A stretch of DNA of 9,132 bases from an uncultured Clostridia bacterium (GTDB lineage: Bacteria; Bacillota; Clostridia; Oscillospirales; Oscillospiraceae). Numbering within the stretch: position 1 is the stretch's first letter; each line of letters starts with the position of its first letter. Positions 1 to 5,322 of the stretch are shown piece after piece. The translations under genes were made by a program, and so were the position numbers. The stretch lies in NCBI GenBank assembly GCA_937892865.1, contig CALBJG010000035.1:1-9132 (forward strand), written 5' to 3'. Below the pieces are notes generated by a model, which saw only the letters and a program-made list of their open reading frames with translations, was not told the origin of the DNA and searched no databases.

Positions 1-246
1 CAACAATCTCAACCCGTCAACTAACAACTGACCACTCACAACTATCAACTCTACCAATGTACGCCTACAGGTTCGTTTTGTTTGTCTCACCGCCTTCTCT
101 GCCCTCTTACCTGGAAGGAGAACCAACAATCTCAACCCGTCAACTAACAACTGACCACTCACAACTATCAACTCTACCTATGTACGCCGACAGACGCGAT
201 TTGCTTGTCTCGCTGCTCCCTCTGCCCTCTTACCTGGGAGGTAGTC
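1..246. repeat. Two copies of a 123-bp tandem intergenic repeat
   Basis: Copy 1 spans 1-123 and copy 2 spans 124-246. The first 55 bases of the two copies are identical, the middle has diverged, and an 18-bp block (97-114 and 220-237) is again identical. The conserved start is a low-complexity run of CAACT/GACCACT-type words. Because the window begins exactly at a copy boundary, further copies may lie to the left. Open frames across it (for example 57-275) are not convincing: they follow the repeat and lack a good ribosome site. It resembles the dispersed intergenic repeats found in some Clostridia genomes, but that comparison is from memory. The repeat ends just before the stop codon of the small minus-strand gene at 255. 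Confidence 0.85.
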
Positions 247-254
247 AAAAGGCG

Positions 255-440
255 TTACCCCTTTTTCTTTCTTAAAAAAACAAAAAACGGAATTGCCAAA
301 AGTACGCAAATAATAAGAAGCCAACACACTTCAATCCATGTCATTTCCCCAGTGTACATATCAACGGCAAGATCAATAAACATAATACTTTCTGTTACAA
401 TCAAACCAATACTGTACCACAAAGTTTTACGGGATTTCAT
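255..440 (-). CDS. Small two-helix membrane protein, function unknown
   Basis: This encodes 61 residues with two hydrophobic stretches, about residues 7-27 and 36-56, which look like membrane helices. Positive residues occur at the start (MKSRK) and end (LRKKKG), so both termini are probably cytoplasmic with a short acidic outer loop (around DMYTGE). The ATG at 440 is preceded by GGAGG with a 7-base gap, and a plausible sigma-A promoter lies just upstream, so I consider it a real gene despite its size. I do not recognise a family. It lies downstream of the leucine-rich-repeat gene on the same strand, separated by about 195 bases containing hairpins, so it is probably transcribed on its own. 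Base composition is A/T-rich like its neighbour and unlike the dnaA block. Confidence 0.65.
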   Translation of the reverse strand: MKSRKTLWYSIGLIVTESIMFIDLAVDMYTGEMTWIEVCWLLIICVLLAIPFFVFLRKKKG

Positions 441-468
441 TTCTATTCCTCCAAATGGCTTTAATAGA

Positions 469-497
469 ATGATATAACCCTTTCACTAAGAATCCAA
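469..497 (-). promoter_or_regulatory. Putative sigma-A promoter of the small membrane protein gene
   Basis: Reading the minus strand, TTGGAT (497-492) and TATCAT (474-469) are separated by 17 bases. The -10 matches the consensus at five of six positions and the -35 at three. Transcription would start near 462, giving a leader of roughly 20 bases that contains the GGAGG ribosome site at 452-448. Confidence 0.4.
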
Positions 498-558
498 AAG
501 CGATGAACAAGGGGATTGTTCTCTTGTCCCATTTTTTCCATTATCACCATAGGTGAAC

Positions 559-579
559 AGGGGCGGGGAAACCGCCCCT
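559..579 (-). terminator. GC-rich hairpin after the leucine-rich-repeat gene, possible terminator
   Basis: AGGGGCGG (559-566) pairs perfectly with CCGCCCCT (572-579) around a five-base loop. It lies about 55 bases past the stop of the minus-strand surface-protein gene. Neither strand has a clear T-run directly after the stem, so intrinsic termination is uncertain. Weaker hairpins lie nearby: ACACAG/CTGTGT at 605-625 and GAACAA/TTGTTC at 505-521. Confidence 0.35.
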
Positions 580-634
580 TTAGTTAGGCGATTGTTTCAT
601 TAGCACACAGAAAAGTTCCCTGTGTTACCTTTTA

Positions 635-2005
635 TTATGCTTTATTTTTTCTTATTATCAGAACAACGATACCGCCGCCAAGAACAACTACCGCCAAAAT
701 TATCCAAATAATGCCTTTTCCTTTCACTTGGTCTTGTTTTCTCTCGTCAGCATCATTAGATATTGGAGATTCTGTCTCTGTTTTACCAGACTCAGATTCT
801 TTCGGAACAGTGTTTTCCGGAGTAGATTCCGTAGGTAATGTTTCATTTGGTTCTGTTTCTGTTGGCTCTGTCTCGTTGGATTCTGTTTGTTCTGGCTCAG
901 TGGTTTCTATATTCTTTATTTTTTCAATTTTATTTGCTCCACAAACTGTGCATGTGTAAACAATTTCTTCTTTTTCCGCCATACCTTTATCCCAAGTATG
1001 TAAACCACGGTCAACAATTATATTACATGTGGTACAACTGTGCCAATGATTGGCATTATCTTTGCTCCATTGTGTACTATAACTATGTTGAATCGTGCGT
1101 TTTTCATCACAGATATTGCATTGTTCATCACAGTTATTATCATATCTATGCTCTGTTAGTTTAGCGATGGGATCCTGCTTGGTTTCATCACAATTTTTAC
1201 AACTATAACTTATACTTCCCGGATCTTTACAAGTCGCTCCTACTGTATCCGTTTCAATCCAAATATGTCCGTTGCAAAGATATTCCACAGGAATACCACA
1301 CTTCTGCGCTGTTTTATAAGCCTCAGAATTTTTACTGCAACGAATAGTCAAGTTATCACAGTTTTCAAAGGCGCGATCACCTATGCTCGTTACACCATCC
1401 GGTATTGTAATGCTTTTCAAACTGGTGCAGTTTTCAAAGGCACGAGCACCTATACTCGTTACACTGTTCGGTATTGTAATACTTTCTAAACTGGTACATG
1501 TCTCGAAAACACGATCATTAATGACCGTTATACTGTCCGGTATTGATATGCTTATCAAACCTCTACAACCGCGGAATGCATAATTACCAATATTTTTCAC
1601 GCCGTTTTCTATGATTACATTTGTCAAACCGTTACATGCATGAAATGCATCTTCTCCAATGCTGACAACCGTACCCGGAATCGTTAAAGAGGTTATTTTT
1701 TCACAGCCTTCAAAAGCATAATCTCCTATACTGGTGACGCTGTCCGGAATTGTTAGGCTCGTTATAGGATAAAATTGAAATCCTTTGCTGTCAATCTTTG
1801 TTACAAGTTTATTATTAACTTCTGAAGGTATCACCAAATCGCCACGAACTCCGAATCCATATACATAATAACTTTCTCCATCACTGTTCAAAACAAACGC
1901 TAATCCGTCTTGATTAATCATTTCTCTTTCTGCGTGCACAATGAGTAAAGGTAAACTTAAAACTACAAAAATAACCCATAACAAATTCAATAATCGCTTT
2001 ATCAT
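635..2005 (-). CDS. BspA-like leucine-rich-repeat surface protein with C-terminal membrane anchor
   Basis: The predicted protein has 456 residues. I chose the ATG at 2005 because GGAGG (2018-2014) lies 8 bases upstream and the protein then opens with a signal peptide (residues 1-25, cleavage probably after VHA). The frame stays open back to an ATG at 2125, but that extension runs through a hairpin and would bury the signal peptide. Residues about 34-80 form an N-terminal cap. Residues 81-218 are six 23-residue repeats of the LRR_5/BspA (Treponema pallidum-type) pattern with IPDSVTSIG..AF cores. Residues about 235-356 carry paired cysteines (CKNC, CNIC, CTTC, CTVC) with H-x-W/H-S-Y motifs, perhaps metal-binding or disulfide modules. 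Residues 367-415 are a Thr/Glu/Pro linker, and residues 431-451 are a membrane helix followed by RKNKA. The protein should be displayed on the cell surface; BspA relatives are linked to adhesion, but the ligand cannot be told here. Base composition is visibly more A/T-rich than the dnaA block, which fits later acquisition. Confidence 0.85.
   Translation of the reverse strand: MIKRLLNLLWVIFVVLSLPLLIVHAEREMINQDGLAFVLNSDGESYYVYGFGVRGDLVIPSEVNNKLVTKIDSKGFQFYPITSLTIPDSVTSIGDYAFEGCEKITSLTIPGTVVSIGEDAFHACNGLTNVIIENGVKNIGNYAFRGCRGLISISIPDSITVINDRVFETCTSLESITIPNSVTSIGARAFENCTSLKSITIPDGVTSIGDRAFENCDNLTIRCSKNSEAYKTAQKCGIPVEYLCNGHIWIETDTVGATCKDPGSISYSCKNCDETKQDPIAKLTEHRYDNNCDEQCNICDEKRTIQHSYSTQWSKDNANHWHSCTTCNIIVDRGLHTWDKGMAEKEEIVYTCTVCGANKIEKIKNIETTEPEQTESNETEPTETEPNETLPTESTPENTVPKESESGKTETESPISNDADERKQDQVKGKGIIWIILAVVVLGGGIVVLIIRKNKA
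1352..1765 (-). repeat. Six 69-bp in-gene repeats encoding the leucine-rich repeats
   Basis: These bases encode residues 81-218 of the surface protein as six units of 69 bp (23 codons). The last two units in reading order (1427-1495 and 1358-1426) are much more alike at DNA level than the others, sharing for example the stretch that reads AGTTTTCAAAGGC on the plus strand. That points to recent unit duplication or gene conversion. Confidence 0.75.
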
Positions 2006-2029
2006 AAGTCTTTCCTCCTTATTTTTGAC

Positions 2030-2035
2030 ATTATA
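2030..2035 (-). promoter_or_regulatory. Perfect -10 box close to the surface-protein gene
   Basis: The minus strand reads TATAAT at 2035-2030. A start about seven bases on (near 2023) would give a leader of only about 18 bases that still contains the GGAGG site. No good -35 is present: the hexamer at 17 bases is TTTTGC. This could be a real promoter bypassing the upstream hairpin, or a chance match in A/T-rich DNA. Confidence 0.3.
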
Positions 2036-2046
2036 TTTAAATTTAT

Positions 2047-2090
2047 AAAAACGCAAAACACGCCGGTGCGGTTTTATGCATCGGCGTGTT
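2047..2090 (-). terminator. Intrinsic terminator or attenuator ahead of the surface-protein gene
   Basis: On the minus strand AACACGCCG (2090-2082) pairs with CGGCGTGTT (2065-2057) as a perfect 9-bp stem, with three more inner pairs (TGC/GCA) beyond one mismatch. T-tracts follow at 2058-2055 and 2051-2047. It lies between the divergent promoter and the surface-protein start, so transcripts from that promoter would stop or be attenuated here. Read on the plus strand the stem is longer because the two mismatches become G-U pairs, but no T-run follows in that direction. Confidence 0.6.
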
Positions 2091-2100
2091 GATTTACCAT
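2074..2100 (-). CDS. Eight-codon mini-ORF with strong ribosome site (leader peptide or gene remnant)
   Basis: The frame encodes MVNQHADA and stops at 2076-2074. A strong GGGAGG site lies eight bases upstream of the ATG at 2100. The 5' arm of the terminator hairpin is inside the reading frame, so a ribosome on the mini-ORF would prevent the hairpin from forming. This is the geometry of a leader-peptide attenuator, although no run of regulatory codons is seen. The alternative is that it is the start of a lost divergent gene such as rpmH, whose products often begin with Met plus a small residue and Lys. Translation is unproven. Confidence 0.35.
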   Translation of the reverse strand: MVNQHADA

Positions 2101-2151
2101 TTTCGTTACCTCCCTGATAAAACACGAGGGCGGACTGTTTCTGACAGTTTC

Positions 2152-2180
2152 AGTTTACCATGTTTTTCCTTTATTTGCAA
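2152..2180 (-). promoter_or_regulatory. Divergent (leftward) promoter opposite dnaA
   Basis: The minus strand reads TTGCAA (2180-2175), 17 bases, then an extended -10, TGG-TAAACT (TAAACT at 2157-2152). Both hexamers match consensus at four of six positions. The blocks ATCCTTGC and TGGTAAA occur here and in the dnaA promoter at the same 16-base separation, which strengthens the call. Predicted start is near 2145. Confidence 0.5.
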
Positions 2181-2190
2181 GGATGTTTTT

Positions 2191-2223
2191 GGGAAATGCT
2201 GCTCGTTTGTCCCTTCATTTCCC
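2191..2223. repeat. Inverted repeat in the dnaA upstream region
   Basis: GGGAAATG (2191-2198) and CATTTCCC (2216-2223) are perfect reverse complements around 17 bases. A shorter TTTCC/GGAAA pair overlaps the right arm (2218-2233). The role is unknown; it lies between the two divergent promoters and could be a protein-binding site. Confidence 0.4.
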
Positions 2224-2242
2224 GGAGAGGAAATCTTGTTGG

Positions 2243-2281
2243 AAATTTTTTTATTATATATATAAATATATATAATAAAAT
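2243..2281. other. 39-bp all-A/T stretch with 14-bp inverted repeat upstream of dnaA
   Basis: Thirty-nine consecutive A/T bases contain TTTTATTATATATA (2249-2262) and its exact reverse complement (2267-2280) around TAAA. It lies immediately upstream of the dnaA -35 box. It could be an UP-like element, a site of easy unwinding forming the upstream half of a bipartite origin as in Bacillus subtilis, or a cruciform site. No perfect DnaA box lies next to it. Confidence 0.5.
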
Positions 2282-2283
2282 CC

Positions 2284-2312
2284 TTGCGTTTCCTAAAGAT
2301 GTGTGGTAAAAT
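2284..2312 (+). promoter_or_regulatory. dnaA promoter
   Basis: TTGCGT (2284-2289) is followed after 17 bases by TAAAAT (2307-2312), preceded by TGG as an extended -10. The -10 matches the sigma-A consensus at five of six positions. Transcription would begin near 2319, leaving a leader of about 70 bases that carries a DnaA box and a palindrome. The -10 overlaps TGTGGTAAA (2302-2310), a poor (7/9) DnaA-box match in reverse orientation. Confidence 0.6.
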
Positions 2313-2334
2313 TTACGGTGATATAGTATTGATT

Positions 2335-2361
2335 TTTTCCACAGGTTTTCACCGGTGAAAA
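2335..2361. promoter_or_regulatory. DnaA box plus 16-bp palindrome in the dnaA leader
   Basis: TTTTCCACA (2335-2343) differs from the DnaA-box consensus TTATCCACA at one base. Two bases later comes TTTTCACCGGTGAAAA (2346-2361), a perfect 16-bp palindrome. Both lie just downstream of the predicted dnaA start site, a natural position for self-repression by DnaA and for a second dimeric repressor. The palindrome could also fold as a hairpin in the mRNA. Confidence 0.5.
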
Positions 2362-2391
2362 ACAGATTTTCTGCATTAGGAGATGAGAGAT

Positions 2392-3705
2392 ATGTATGCT
2401 TCCGCTTATGTTTGGGCAAAGGTGATCAACTATCTGGAAGAGCGGCTCACCGCGGTGACCGTTTCTGCCTGGTTTGACGATGCTGAAGTGGTGGAACTGA
2501 ATGAAGAGCAGTTGATCCTTTATTCTGCTTCCGATTTCCGCCGGGAGATCATCCGCCGCCGTTGCACCGACTACATTCAGGACGCTTTGAAGGAAATCTT
2601 CAATTCCGATGCCAAAGTGGTAGTATTCGGTGACGAAGAACTGGAAGCCTACCGCTCCAAAGGTAAAAAGAACTCCTCTATGGACTTTAATCCCCAGTTT
2701 ACCTTTGAAACTTTTGTGGTCGGTCCTTCCAACGAGTTTACCTACGGCGCGGCCAAGGCGGTGACCAATCACCCCGGCGAAGTGTATAACCCGCTGTTTA
2801 TCTACGGCCCTCCCGGTGTGGGCAAGACCCATATGCTTTACGCCATTGCCAATACCATTCGTAAGGGCAATCCCGATGCCAACATCGTATATATCAAAGG
2901 CGACCAGTTTACCAATGAACTGATCACCGCCATTCAAAGCGGTAAAAACATTGAATTCCGGAATAAGTATCGGGAAGCAGATCTGTTTTTGATCGATGAT
3001 ATTCAGTTTATCGCCGGTAAAGATTCTACCCAGGAAGAATTTTTCCACACATTCAACACCCTTTACGAAAACCATAAGCAGATCGTGATGACTTCCGACC
3101 GGAAACCCAGCGATATGCCCACTTTGGAAGACCGGCTGCGCAGCCGTTTCGAATGGGGACTTATTTCCAGCATTTCCGTGCCGGACTACGAGACCAGAAT
3201 GGCGATCATTAAGAAAAAAGCCGATTCTCTGGGTTTGGAACTGGGGGACGATGTATGCGACTACATCGCCAACAATGTGACCAACAATGTCCGGCAGATC
3301 GAAGGTACTGTCAAAAAGATCCGGGCATATGTGGACTTAAACGGTATGGTACCGAATCTTCCCAATGTTTCCCGGGCCATTGACGATATGTTTAAAAACG
3401 AGGGCAACTCCCTGCCCACTCCCGGTCTGATCATTTCTCAGGTATGTAAATTCTACTCGGTAGACGAATCTGTTCTCCGGGGTACGCTGAAAAACAAAGG
3501 CACAGCCGAGGCCCGGCAGGTTGCCATCTATCTGATTCGAAAAATGACCAATCTCTCCACACCGGATATCGGTAAGGAACTGAACAAGGATCACTCTACG
3601 GTTATTTACTCTATCAAGAAAGTGGAAAGTTCCTTAAAGAGCGGCGACACGGACCTGCAAAACCACATTCGCGACATTACGGCAAACATCAATTCCAGCC
3701 TTTGA
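2392..3705 (+). CDS. dnaA: Chromosomal replication initiator protein DnaA
   Basis: DnaA binds DnaA boxes in oriC, forms an ATP-dependent filament, opens the duplex and recruits the replicative helicase. I prefer the ATG at 2392 (437 residues): GGAG at 2379-2382 is nine bases upstream, whereas the in-frame ATG at 2383 abuts it. Domain I is residues 1-80 (oligomerisation and helicase contact), and domain II is only about 81-99. The AAA+ domain has Walker A GPPGVGKTH (139-147), Walker B LFLIDDIQF (198-206), sensor 1 MTSD (233-236), an arginine-finger box DRLRSRFEWG (247-256) and sensor 2 around R301. The C-terminal helix-turn-helix domain includes the family signature around KDHSTVIYSIKKV (399-411). 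Length is normal for the family (446 in B. subtilis). No frameshift or missing key residue is seen. Confidence 0.98.
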   Translation: MYASAYVWAKVINYLEERLTAVTVSAWFDDAEVVELNEEQLILYSASDFRREIIRRRCTDYIQDALKEIFNSDAKVVVFGDEELEAYRSKGKKNSSMDFNPQFTFETFVVGPSNEFTYGAAKAVTNHPGEVYNPLFIYGPPGVGKTHMLYAIANTIRKGNPDANIVYIKGDQFTNELITAIQSGKNIEFRNKYREADLFLIDDIQFIAGKDSTQEEFFHTFNTLYENHKQIVMTSDRKPSDMPTLEDRLRSRFEWGLISSISVPDYETRMAIIKKKADSLGLELGDDVCDYIANNVTNNVRQIEGTVKKIRAYVDLNGMVPNLPNVSRAIDDMFKNEGNSLPTPGLIISQVCKFYSVDESVLRGTLKNKGTAEARQVAIYLIRKMTNLSTPDIGKELNKDHSTVIYSIKKVESSLKSGDTDLQNHIRDITANINSSL

Positions 3706-3948
3706 TTTTTCCACAGGTGGCTGTGGAATGTTAATAAGTTTTTTGGGGATAAATTTTCTTTCCCCACGAAAAAAACGGGGCTGTGGATAAATTTGTTTTT
3801 CTTCACATTTTTATGTGGAAAAAAAGTTATTGCGCCCCAACAGTAAACATCACTTTTCCACATATTTTTGCTCTACAACTATTATTACTACCTAAAATAT
3901 TTACAAATTATTATTTTATAAATTATCTATCAGAAATGAGGTCATAAT
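3706..3948. other. oriC core: DnaA-box cluster between dnaA and dnaN
   Basis: DnaA boxes seen: TTTTCCACA at 3707-3715 (plus, right after the dnaA stop), TGGGGATAA at 3744-3752 (minus, 8/9), TGTGGATAA at 3782-3790 (minus, perfect), TGTGGAAAA at 3814-3822 (minus, 8/9) and TTTTCCACA at 3854-3862 (plus, 8/9). Weaker matches are TGTGGAATG (3722-3730) and TTCTTCACA (3799-3807). The first box and its weak partner form an 8-bp inverted repeat (3709-3716 with 3721-3728). After the last box come a DnaA-trio-like tract and an A/T-rich region. In many Firmicutes the duplex first opens here, between dnaA and dnaN. I see no convincing terminator for dnaA in this gap, so dnaA-dnaN cotranscription is possible. 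Confidence 0.85.
3873..3935 (+). other. DnaA-trio tract and A/T-rich unwinding element
   Basis: Bases 3873-3890 read as triplets CTA CAA CTA TTA TTA CTA, of which five fit the YTA form (3'-RAT-5' on the other strand) of the DnaA-trio element described in Bacillus subtilis. They begin 11 bases after the DnaA box at 3854-3862, which points into them. The next stretch (3892-3935) is almost wholly A/T. This is the expected order box, trio, unwinding region. A dnaN promoter may overlap (TTTACA at 3900-3905), but no good -10 sits at standard spacing. Confidence 0.65.
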
Positions 3949-5058
3949 ATGCGTTTTACCTGTGAAAAAAGTATGCTGGTAACCGGTCTGAATATTACCG
4001 GCAGAACCGTAGCCCAAAAAAGCGCCCTTTCTGCTATTGAGGGTATCCTCTGCCAGGCAGATGACGGCCTGAAACTCACCGGCTACAATATGGAAACCGC
4101 CATTACTTATCGGATCGATGCGGAAATTACCGATGCCGGCGCTTGTGTTTTGCCTGCAAAACTTTTTGGTGACATTATCCGCCGTTTGCCGGAAGGTCCG
4201 GTGACGGTGGTCGTGGATGATAATTTTAAAGTATCCATCCGGGCAGGTTATGCCTCTTTCTCCATTTCCGCGGAATCTGCCGCAGATTATCCGGAACTGC
4301 CGGAGATCGGCAGCGGCCGCAGTATTACCATTCCCCAAAGCGCGCTGAAAGAACTGATCTCCGGTACGATCTTCGCTGTTTCCGAAAACCAGGGAAGACC
4401 CATTCATACCGGTGTGAAATTTGAAGTGGTTGCCGATACGGTTTCTGCCATTGCTGTGGACGGTTTCCGTTTGGCAAGAAGAACATTCCACTGTGAAGAA
4501 GAGCAGGTAAAGACCATGTCTTTCGTTGTGCCTGCCCACGGCCTTAAGGAAGTGGAAAAAATCCTGCAGGATACAGACGATGATGTATCTTTCACCCAGG
4601 GCGCAAGACATATTCTGTTCCAGATCGGCGATGCAACTCTGATTTGCCGTCTGCTGGACGGTGATTTCCTGGATTGGCGGAAAGTCGTTCCCGCCAACTG
4701 CCCCATTAAACTGGTTGCCAATGTGGCGGAACTGGCTTCTTCCATTGAGCGCGTGGGTTTGATCGTTTCCGAAAAATACAAGAGCCCCGTGCGCTGTGTT
4801 TTCTCTGACCAGGTATTGCTTTTGAAGACCAACACTACCATCGGTGTTGCAGAAGACCGCTGCTCCATTGCCGGTGACGGCAAGGAACTGGAGATCGGTT
4901 TTAATAACCGCTATCTTGCCGACGCCCTCCGGGCTGTTCCCGGTGATGAGGTGGTTTTGGAACTGACCAACAGCTTAAGCCCCATCGTTTTGACTCCGGT
5001 GGACGAAAAGTACGATTATTCTTACATGGTCCTGCCGGTACGGATCAAGACCAACTGA
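3949..5058 (+). CDS. dnaN: DNA polymerase III beta subunit (sliding clamp)
   Basis: The clamp forms a dimeric ring around DNA, tethers DNA polymerase III and serves as a landing site for repair and mismatch proteins. The protein has 369 residues, the usual length, and should form three similar domains (about 1-120, 121-250 and 251-369). Family landmarks are DGFRLA (171-176), the stretch RLLDGDFLDWRKVVP (234-248, like RLIEGxFPDYxxVIP), FNNRYLADAL (318-327) and the C-terminal YMVLPVRI (359-366), which lines the pocket that partner proteins bind. The ATG at 3949 has GAGG (3938-3941) at a seven-base gap. It follows the origin gap and is 12 bases ahead of yaaA, so dnaN-yaaA-recF-gyrB look like one operon. 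Confidence 0.97.
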   Translation: MRFTCEKSMLVTGLNITGRTVAQKSALSAIEGILCQADDGLKLTGYNMETAITYRIDAEITDAGACVLPAKLFGDIIRRLPEGPVTVVVDDNFKVSIRAGYASFSISAESAADYPELPEIGSGRSITIPQSALKELISGTIFAVSENQGRPIHTGVKFEVVADTVSAIAVDGFRLARRTFHCEEEQVKTMSFVVPAHGLKEVEKILQDTDDDVSFTQGARHILFQIGDATLICRLLDGDFLDWRKVVPANCPIKLVANVAELASSIERVGLIVSEKYKSPVRCVFSDQVLLLKTNTTIGVAEDRCSIAGDGKELEIGFNNRYLADALRAVPGDEVVLELTNSLSPIVLTPVDEKYDYSYMVLPVRIKTN

Positions 5059-5070
5059 TAGGTATTTTGT

Positions 5071-5322
5071 ATGAAAGTAACCGTAAAGCGTAAAGAGCCG
5101 AATTGGATTCCCGTTGCGATCACATCTGAATTTATTAAACTGGAAGCGGCGCTGAAATTTGCCAATGCCGTTTCTTCCGGCGGCATTGCAAAAGCCGTGA
5201 TCCAGGATGAATTGGTAACGGTAAACGGAGAAATTTGTACCATGCGGGGGAAAAAACTCTATCCCGGAGATACATTTTCTTTTGAAAACATCGGCTATAA
5301 AATTGTAAGCAATGAATCTTAA
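5071..5322 (+). CDS. yaaA: S4 domain protein YaaA (RlbA), RNA-binding
   Basis: This is a small protein of 83 residues. Residues 21-67 form an S4 RNA-binding fold, with the typical core SSGGIAKAVI (35-44), VTVNGE (49-54) and RGKKLYPGD (59-67). Proteins of this type between dnaN and recF are a recognised Firmicutes family; the Bacillus member (RlbA/YaaA) is associated with ribosome assembly. The ribosome site is weak (TAGG about 10 bases before the ATG), so translation probably depends on coupling to dnaN, which ends 12 bases upstream. Its end overlaps the recF start by 11 bases. Confidence 0.92.
   Translation: MKVTVKRKEPNWIPVAITSEFIKLEAALKFANAVSSGGIAKAVIQDELVTVNGEICTMRGKKLYPGDTFSFENIGYKIVSNES

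Noticed and set aside
57..477. Plus-strand frames over the left repeat and the small minus-strand gene
   Set aside because: The first follows the repeat and the second is antisense to the better supported 61-residue gene; neither has a good ribosome site.
830..838. LPTES in the surface protein as a sortase signal
   Set aside because: The motif is LPTES, not LPxTG, and lies in the stalk about 40 residues before the terminal membrane helix.
1352..1765. Regular 69-bp repeats as a possible CRISPR-like array
   Set aside because: They are in-frame coding repeats with diverged sequence and no spacers, and encode leucine-rich repeats.
1843..1851. RGD tripeptide (residues 54-56 of the surface protein) as an integrin-binding site
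   Set aside because: It falls in the normal N-terminal cap pattern of BspA-like proteins; a chance tripeptide is the simpler explanation.
2006..2125. 40-residue N-terminal extension of the surface protein from an ATG at 2125
   Set aside because: It would place a signal peptide internally and translate through a terminator hairpin, while a strong GGAGG precedes the ATG at 2005.
2302..2310. TGTGGTAAA as a DnaA box on the dnaA promoter
   Set aside because: Only seven of nine bases match and the bases are already explained by the extended -10 element.
2293..3075. 260-codon minus-strand frame opposite dnaA
   Set aside because: Antisense to the conserved AAA+ domain of DnaA, with no ribosome site or recognisable domain.
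3916..4611. 231-codon minus-strand frame opposite dnaN
   Set aside because: Antisense shadow of the sliding-clamp gene; it also crosses the origin unwinding region, which is unlikely to be coding.
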